In this document: positions 58,850-64,000 of the stretch, piece by piece
Numbering within the stretch: the stretch's first letter is position 1
Layout: every line of letters starts with the position of its first letter
Source: JANSWP01 sp041941305
Lineage (GTDB): Bacteria > Bacteroidota > Bacteroidia > Chitinophagales > Saprospiraceae
Assembly: GCA_041941305.1 (NCBI GenBank)
Contig: JBGTQJ010000002.1
Coordinates: 248,001 to 312,000 of the forward strand
Direction of reading: 5' to 3'
Length of the DNA stretch: 64,000 nt
Program-made: the position numbers and the translations under genes
The notes under the pieces: generated by a model
What the model saw: the letters and a program-made list of their open reading frames with translations, nothing else
Told to the model about the DNA's origin: nothing
Databases searched by the model: none

Positions 58850-59831
58850 ACTCTCCAAATATGGCTATACTCCAACCAGTGTAGAAACACTTGGTGGAAA
58901 GCTATCAGAACATTTCCTGATCTATTCAGCTTCTTCTGAGAAAAGAAGCTTGGCAAGACTCAGAGACATGCTTTGGACATTATGGAAATTGAGAAAGAAA
59001 ATTGATTTTTTGATCATTGATACATACAGTAGTTGGGCATTTTATTATGCATTGTTGTCTTCTCAATTGGCTCGGTTTTTAAAAATTCCATTTGTTCCAC
59101 TCCTGCATGGTGGAGATTTGCCTAAAAGGTTTGAATCCTCCCCGTTTTTTTGCAAGTTAATTTTTGAATACTCCTATCGAAATGTTACGCCTTCCGGCTA
59201 TTTACAAAATGCTCTAAAAAAGAAGGGTTATGCAGCTACTATAATCCCAAATTTCATTGAGCTGAAAAATTATCCTTTTACAGAAAGGGTTATAATTCGT
59301 CCAAAACTGTTATGGGTTCGATCCTTTCACAAAGTTTACAATGGTGAAATGGCTGTTAAGGTTTTGTCTCTTTTGTTGAAAAATTATCCCGAAGCTGAAT
59401 TATGTATGGTCGGACCGGATAAAGATGGAAGTTTGAAAATTGTAGAAGATTTAGCAATTGAATTAGGGATAAGAGATAAAATTAAATTTACAGGTAAATT
59501 ACCCAAAGAGGAATGGATTGCTTTATCAACCAATTATGATGTATTTATCAATACCACGAATTTTGATAATACCCCGGTTAGTGTAATTGAAGCAAAAGGA
59601 TTGGGGCTTCCTGTTGTGAGTACAAATGCAGGTGGATTGCCATGGGTGATTAAAAATGAATACAATGGTTTTTTAGTCAATATGAATGATGTGAGGCAAA
59701 TGGCTGAAGTGATTAACAGTCTAATTGACCAACCTCAATTAGCCAAACAAACTATCGAAAATGCCAGGGAACAAGTGAAAGCCTTTGATGTTGAAGCCGT
59801 TTTGAGGACTTGGAAAGAACTATTAGAATGA
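58821..59831 (+). CDS. Glycosyltransferase family 4 protein
   Basis: A 336-residue GT-B enzyme beginning K-R-I-L-Y-L-G-N-K-L-S-K-Y-G-Y-T-P. The donor domain has W-V-R-S-F-H-K-V-Y-N-G, M-V-G-P-D-K-D-G, F-T-G-K-L-P-K-E-E-W and D-N-T-P-V-S-V-I-E-A-K-G-L-G-L-P. The D-N-T-P-V-S replaces the usual E-G-F, and only the second acid of the E-x(7)-E pair is present. The protein is short for the family. The start is TTG, inside the end of the polymerase gene. Confidence 0.86.
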   Translation: MKRILYLGNKLSKYGYTPTSVETLGGKLSEHFLIYSASSEKRSLARLRDMLWTLWKLRKKIDFLIIDTYSSWAFYYALLSSQLARFLKIPFVPLLHGGDLPKRFESSPFFCKLIFEYSYRNVTPSGYLQNALKKKGYAATIIPNFIELKNYPFTERVIIRPKLLWVRSFHKVYNGEMAVKVLSLLLKNYPEAELCMVGPDKDGSLKIVEDLAIELGIRDKIKFTGKLPKEEWIALSTNYDVFINTTNFDNTPVSVIEAKGLGLPVVSTNAGGLPWVIKNEYNGFLVNMNDVRQMAEVINSLIDQPQLAKQTIENAREQVKAFDVEAVLRTWKELLE

Positions 59832-59849
59832 AAAAATCCAAAGTTTAAC

Positions 59850-61172
59850 TTGGGAATATATAACCAGATATTAGAAGATGTTGTCTTGCCATTGGGCGAC
59901 TCAATTTTGGGAAATACTTTTATGTCCCATTTAAAAAAATGGAGACAAAATGCACTTTTGGATGAACAAACATTAGAGCAACTTCAAAGAGATAGACTTT
60001 TCGATGTACTATTTCATGCCACTAAAAATGTTCCGTATTATAAAAACATTAACCTCTACGATTCAAATAATATAGAAGGGCAGGTGAATAATTTCCCTAT
60101 TCTAACAAAAAAAATACTGCGTGAGCAACAAGCTGAATTGTTTGCAGTTTCAAAAAAAAAATTGATTCGTTCCAGCAGTAGTGGATCTACTGGAGTCCAA
60201 TCAGTTGTCTTTATGAATAAAGATGAGGTTTCTGAAATTCGAGCTATTCAAACACTTTGGTGGGAATGGGCTGGATTTAAGTTTGGACAACCTTTAATTC
60301 AAACTGGTATTACACCCAACCGGGGACTTGTAAAAACGATTAAAGATTTTCTTTTGAGAACAAAGTATATTTCTGCATTTAGTCATGATGAAAAGGAAAT
60401 TTTTGAATTGCTAAATAATTTAAATGGAACAAATGACCGAATTTTGGCTGGATATGCCTCTAGTCTATATGTAATGGCAGAAATTGCAAAGAAATGTAAT
60501 ATTAAAGATGTTCAATTTAAAACATCCATAAGTTGGGGAGATAAACTTTTTGCACATTATCGAAATTTAATTGAATCTACCTTTAATACCAAAGTCTATG
60601 AAACCTACGGGGCTGCTGAAGGTTTGATGATAGCTGCACAAAAAGATTTGGATTATTTGTATTTAATGACTCCATCTGTTTATTTAGAATTGTTGGATGA
60701 TAATGGGAAGCCTGTACAAGATGGAGAAATTGGACATGTAGTAGTTACTAGCCTAATAGCAAAATCGTTTCCTCTTATTCGATATAAAATTGGAGATTTA
60801 GCAATTCGGTTACCCAAAGAAGAATATCCTGAAAATAGAAAGTTGTCCTTTCCTCTCTTAAAGAAAGTGGTAGGCAGAGAAACAGACTTGGTGAAAACCA
60901 GATCTGGAAAATCGATGGTTGTTCATAGCTTTACTGGAATATTTGAACACATTCCCGAGGTGAAGCAATTTAGAGTAATCCAAAACACCTTTGATGCCAT
61001 AGAAATTGAGATTATTCCAGGACCCAATTATAAACCACAGATTGCCAGTGAAATTTCAGAAAAAATAATTGGCAATCTTGGAGAAAGAATAGAGATTACA
61101 TATAAAGAAGTGGATTTTATTCCTGCTTCACCTTCAGGAAAACCACAGATGATCAAAAGCCATCTTTCTTAA
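59850..61172 (+). CDS. CapK/PaaK-like adenylate-forming enzyme
   Basis: A 440-residue protein of the phenylacetate-CoA ligase-like subgroup often called CapK. It has R-S-S-S-S-G-S-T-G (phosphate-binding loop, near residue 109), E-T-Y-G-A-A-E-G and R-Y-K-I-G-D-L-A near the C-terminal hinge, and a K-P-Q lysine near the end. Members activate a carboxylate as acyl-AMP and are repeatedly seen in polysaccharide clusters, where the substrate is unknown. Here it may activate an acyl group for a sugar decoration. It starts with TTG, 18 bases after the GT4, and its stop is followed at once by a GT2 gene. Confidence 0.85.
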   Translation: MGIYNQILEDVVLPLGDSILGNTFMSHLKKWRQNALLDEQTLEQLQRDRLFDVLFHATKNVPYYKNINLYDSNNIEGQVNNFPILTKKILREQQAELFAVSKKKLIRSSSSGSTGVQSVVFMNKDEVSEIRAIQTLWWEWAGFKFGQPLIQTGITPNRGLVKTIKDFLLRTKYISAFSHDEKEIFELLNNLNGTNDRILAGYASSLYVMAEIAKKCNIKDVQFKTSISWGDKLFAHYRNLIESTFNTKVYETYGAAEGLMIAAQKDLDYLYLMTPSVYLELLDDNGKPVQDGEIGHVVVTSLIAKSFPLIRYKIGDLAIRLPKEEYPENRKLSFPLLKKVVGRETDLVKTRSGKSMVVHSFTGIFEHIPEVKQFRVIQNTFDAIEIEIIPGPNYKPQIASEISEKIIGNLGERIEITYKEVDFIPASPSGKPQMIKSHLS

Positions 61173-62147
61173 ATGGATGCGGATAAAGAAGTTATTTTGT
61201 CTGTAATTTGTCCATCTCTAAATGAAGAGAATTTCATAGAAAATTTACTTTCATTTTTTGTTCATTCAAAGCCAAAAAATAAAGAATTATTCATCATTGA
61301 CGGGGGCTCAATTGACAAGACCCGAAAAATTGTTCAAGATTGGTCGAAAAAATATGAGAACATTCATTTGTTAGACAATCCTGATAAATATGTTCCATTT
61401 GCTTTGAATAAAGCCATTTCCAAATGTAATGGAGAATACATAGTTCGGTTAGATGCTCATACCGAATATGCAGATGATTATTTTGAGCAAATATTGCAAA
61501 CATTCCCAAGCTCTGGTGCGGATATTGTAGGAGGTCCTACAAGAACAAGATCCAAGAATTCTTTCCAGGCATCTGTGGCATATGCTATTTGCACACAACT
61601 AGGTGTTGGAGATAGTAAAGTACATCAATTAGAGTATGAAGGTCCTTCTGACAGTGTCACATTTGGAGCTTGGAAAAAGCAAATTTTTGAAACGACGGGC
61701 ATGTTTGATACCGAATTGATAAGAAATCAAGATGATGAATTTCATTATAGGGCAAAAAGCAAGGGATTTAGGATATATCAAAATCCTGCGATAAAACTCT
61801 ACTATTATCCACGGTCTACCCTCAAAGGGCTTTTTTCCCAATATTTTCAATATGGATTATACAAACCCTTAGTCCTGAAAAAAGTTAACTCTGAAATAAA
61901 ACTTAGGCATTTGATTCCTTCTGGTTTTGTTCTTTATCTAGTTTGGCTTCCCTTCTTGTTTCTATGGCATTGGGTATTATTAATTCCGTTGATTTTATAT
62001 GCGATTTTGGCAATATTTTTTTCCTTTCGTAATCATTTGCCTATTAAATCCAAATTGTTCTGTCTTTTAGTTTATCCCGCCTTGCATATATCTTATGGAA
62101 GTGGCTTTTTACTTGGCTTGAGAAAAATCCTTAGAAAAAATGGATGA
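61173..62147 (+). CDS. Glycosyltransferase family 2 protein with C-terminal membrane segments
   Basis: A 324-residue GT-A enzyme with V-I-C-P-S-L-N-E-E-N-F, I-I-D-G-G-S-I-D-K-T and V-R-L-D-A-H-T-E-Y (DxH-type metal site, near residue 91), then R-N-Q-D-D-E-F-H-Y-R. About 65 residues at the C-terminus form two hydrophobic segments (F-V-L-Y-L-V-W-L-P-F-L-F-L-W-H-W), tethering it to the inner membrane, as in succinoglycan-type ExoA enzymes. It follows the CapK-like gene without a gap and overlaps the next gene by 8 bases. Confidence 0.9.
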   Translation: MDADKEVILSVICPSLNEENFIENLLSFFVHSKPKNKELFIIDGGSIDKTRKIVQDWSKKYENIHLLDNPDKYVPFALNKAISKCNGEYIVRLDAHTEYADDYFEQILQTFPSSGADIVGGPTRTRSKNSFQASVAYAICTQLGVGDSKVHQLEYEGPSDSVTFGAWKKQIFETTGMFDTELIRNQDDEFHYRAKSKGFRIYQNPAIKLYYYPRSTLKGLFSQYFQYGLYKPLVLKKVNSEIKLRHLIPSGFVLYLVWLPFLFLWHWVLLIPLILYAILAIFFSFRNHLPIKSKLFCLLVYPALHISYGSGFLLGLRKILRKNG

Positions 62148-62823
62148 ACAGATTGCAATTGAATGGGATGTTCCTACCTGGAAGAGATCATTGTGGTTTT
62201 GGAGAAGCATTATTGATAAATATAATTTCCAGATGAATTATGGTTTGGAAATTGGATCAAGAAATGGAGGTCTAAGCTATTATTTTGCGAAAAAATATAA
62301 TTCCAAAATTGCTTGTTCAGATTATGGCTACCCTTCTGAAAGAGCCCATAAATTGCATGAAAATTCAGAACTTACACATCTTATTTCCTACCATGATATC
62401 GATGCCGCAAATATCTCTTTTGAGGAAAACACTTTTGATTTTGTAGTGTTCAAATCAGTTTTGGGAGTTGTGGGGAGAGAAGATAATTATACTCAACAGT
62501 ATGACGCGATTAAAGAAATATATAGAATATTAAAGCCAGGAGGAGTACTTTTTTTTGCCGAGAATGCCAAAGCCAGTTTTTTACATCAATGGGCACGGAA
62601 ATACTTTATTCCATGGGGTGAAAGTTGGAGATATTTGAGCTATAATGAAATGCATGAATTACTTGAACCTTTTTCAGAAAAAGAATTACATTCAACTGGA
62701 TTTATGGCGGTGTTTATTCCAAAACCTCTCTGGTTGAAAAGAATAGTTGCTGCGATTGATTTTTATTTGCCAATAATCCCAGAAGGTTGGAGATATGTGC
62801 TTTATGGGTTCGCGAAAAAGTAA
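62140..62823 (+). CDS. Class I SAM-dependent methyltransferase
   Basis: A 227-residue methyltransferase with motif I G-L-E-I-G-S-R-N-G-G-L-S, motif II A-C-S-D-Y-G-Y and a later F-D-F-V-V-F-K-S-V-L-G-V-V-G and L-K-P-G-G-V-L-F-F-A-E-N. It is of the UbiE/UbiG-like Methyltransf_11 type. The substrate is unknown; being coupled to a GT2 gene it may methylate the sugar just added. The following gene starts 48 bases downstream. Confidence 0.85.
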   Translation: MDEQIAIEWDVPTWKRSLWFWRSIIDKYNFQMNYGLEIGSRNGGLSYYFAKKYNSKIACSDYGYPSERAHKLHENSELTHLISYHDIDAANISFEENTFDFVVFKSVLGVVGREDNYTQQYDAIKEIYRILKPGGVLFFAENAKASFLHQWARKYFIPWGESWRYLSYNEMHELLEPFSEKELHSTGFMAVFIPKPLWLKRIVAAIDFYLPIIPEGWRYVLYGFAKK

Positions 62824-62871
62824 ATGTTGAGTGTAGCTAATTCTCAGACTTCAATAATTTTATAAGCCAAA

Positions 62872-64000
62872 ATGAATATTCCATTTGCTTTACCACTTAT
62901 TGACAATGATGTTCTCCGCGAAGTTGAAGACTGCCTTATGAATACAGGCTGGCTTACCAGTGGTCCAAAAGTACGTCTTCTTGAAAAAGAGGTAATTAAA
63001 CTCACAGGAACTCAAGCCGCACTATGTGTCAATTCCTGGACTTCCGGTGCAATGCTAATGCTCCGATGGTTTGATGTAGGACCAGGGGATGAAGTCATTA
63101 TACCAGCCTATACATACAGTGCAACAGCACTTTGCGCAATGAATTTGGGAGCAACTGTAAAAATGGTAGATGTAAAGGATGATTTTAATATTGATCCAGA
63201 AAAATTAAAAACAGCAATTTCTTCCAAGACTAAAGCCATACTCCCTGTTGACATAGGAGGGTGGCCATGTGATTACGATGAAATTCAATCCCTACTCAAT
63301 TCTCCTGAAGTTAGACAAATATTTCAGCCCCAAACAACAAGACAAGAAAAACTTGGAAGACCATTGATTATTACAGACTCCGCTCATTCCATTGGAGCTG
63401 TTTATAAAGGAAGGGAATCTGGTACTTTGGCTGATGTTTCTGTGTTTTCACTTCATTCAGTAAAAAATGTTACTACAGGTGAGGGAGGATGTATATGCCT
63501 GAACTTACCAAAGCCTTTTGAAAATCAAGAAGAATATAATTTTCTTAAATGTTTTGCCTTAAATGGTCAAACAAAAAGTGCTTTTGAGAAAAACGAGGTT
63601 GGTGGCTGGCGCTATGATATCATCGATCAGGGATTAAAAGTAAATATGCCTGACATTTGTGCGGCGGTAGGATTGGCGCAAATTCGGAAGTATAAATCTG
63701 AAATGCTACCTGAGCGAATTCAGATATTTCAACAATACAATGAGGCCTTTGCAAAATGTGATTGGGCAATGTTACCTCCATTTGAAAACGAAACCAAAAA
63801 GTCTTCATGTCATCTGTATCCATTGCGGATAAAAAAAATTTCCGAACAACAAAGGGATGAGATAATTGAAGAAATTGCCAGGAAGGGTGTGGGAGTCAAT
63901 GTCCATTATATCCCAATGGCCATGTTGACACTTTTTAAAAATAGAGGCTATGATATTGCAGATTATCCAAATACCTATCATTTATATAAAGGAGAAATTT
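62872..64000 (+). CDS. DegT/DnrJ/EryC1 family aminotransferase (3' end cut by window edge)
   Basis: The frame from the ATG at 62872 (M-N-I-P-F-A-L-P-L-I-D-N-D-V) stays open to the right edge, giving 376 codons; the C-terminus is missing. Family motifs are W-L-T-S-G-P-K-V-R, C-V-N-S-W-T-S-G-A, P-A-Y-T-Y-S-A-T-A and H-S-V-K-N-V-T-T-G-E-G-G with the PLP lysine. The segment after the first half is longer than usual (P-E-V-R-Q-I-F-Q-P-Q-T-T-R-Q) and the catalytic region carries V-D-I-G-G-W-P instead of V-H-L-F-G. It is a third sugar aminotransferase in the cluster, probably for a 4-amino sugar. Confidence 0.92.
   Translation, partial: MNIPFALPLIDNDVLREVEDCLMNTGWLTSGPKVRLLEKEVIKLTGTQAALCVNSWTSGAMLMLRWFDVGPGDEVIIPAYTYSATALCAMNLGATVKMVDVKDDFNIDPEKLKTAISSKTKAILPVDIGGWPCDYDEIQSLLNSPEVRQIFQPQTTRQEKLGRPLIITDSAHSIGAVYKGRESGTLADVSVFSLHSVKNVTTGEGGCICLNLPKPFENQEEYNFLKCFALNGQTKSAFEKNEVGGWRYDIIDQGLKVNMPDICAAVGLAQIRKYKSEMLPERIQIFQQYNEAFAKCDWAMLPPFENETKKSSCHLYPLRIKKISEQQRDEIIEEIARKGVGVNVHYIPMAMLTLFKNRGYDIADYPNTYHLYKGEI

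Overview
The window is AT-rich DNA from a member of the Bacteroidota, probably a Cytophagales- or Saprospirales-like bacterium; the order is not resolved. The evidence is TAnnTTTG-type promoter elements, weak ribosome binding sites with many TTG and GTG starts, an UpxY-type NusG antiterminator, DUF2147 and UpxY families, and RecA of ordinary bacterial type. No tRNA, rRNA, insertion sequence or CRISPR array was seen.

Region 1 (1-3.9 kb) is housekeeping: the end of a bacilliredoxin on the minus strand, a small CX4CH cytochrome-like protein, two secreted proteins (one DUF2147), a small protein with its own terminator, then recA followed by two tandem perfect hairpin terminators.

Region 2 (4.0 kb to the right edge, about 60 kb, almost all plus strand and tightly coupled by ATGA or TTGA overlaps) is one very large exopolysaccharide/capsule cluster that runs out of the window. 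It opens with a winged-helix regulator carrying a degenerate nucleotidyltransferase domain, a wrecked lhgO gene, a UDP-HexNAc dehydrogenase, UpxY and a hairpin-rich leader. Precursor genes follow: 2-epimerase, the sulfate-activation trio cysC-cysD-cysN with a DUF2061 gene on the other strand, aminotransferase, N-acetyltransferase and oxidoreductase of WbpE/WbpD/WbpB type, and a UDP-glucuronate 4-epimerase. Export and control come next: CpsB-type phosphatase, Wza, Wzc tyrosine kinase with an eight-Tyr tail, and Wzm/Wzt.

Region 3 (22.8-64 kb) holds assembly and decoration: seven GT4 enzymes, two GT2, one exostosin-like, one possible GT-C enzyme and a Wzy/WaaL-type protein. Decorating enzymes are MBOAT plus SGNH, an OafA-type acyltransferase, a PAPS-type sulfotransferase, FkbM methyltransferases (two intact, one decayed), a formyltransferase fused to a beta-propeller-like domain, and a CapK-like adenylating enzyme. 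Three complete glutamine-dependent asparagine-synthase paralogues and one stand-alone synthetase domain suggest amidated uronic acids. Inside it, 26.0-32.6 kb carries an unusual five-gene run (AsnB, Rossmann-like protein of unknown family, ATP-grasp ligase, tandem flavodoxin-like fusion, enolase-superfamily enzyme), which is the best candidate for an undescribed system.

Taken together (inference), the genes could make an acidic, diacetamido-uronate-containing glycan that is sulfated, acylated, methylated and amidated, exported through a Wza/Wzc plus ABC-transporter arrangement. No polyprenyl-phosphate sugar transferase and no Wzx flippase lie in the window.
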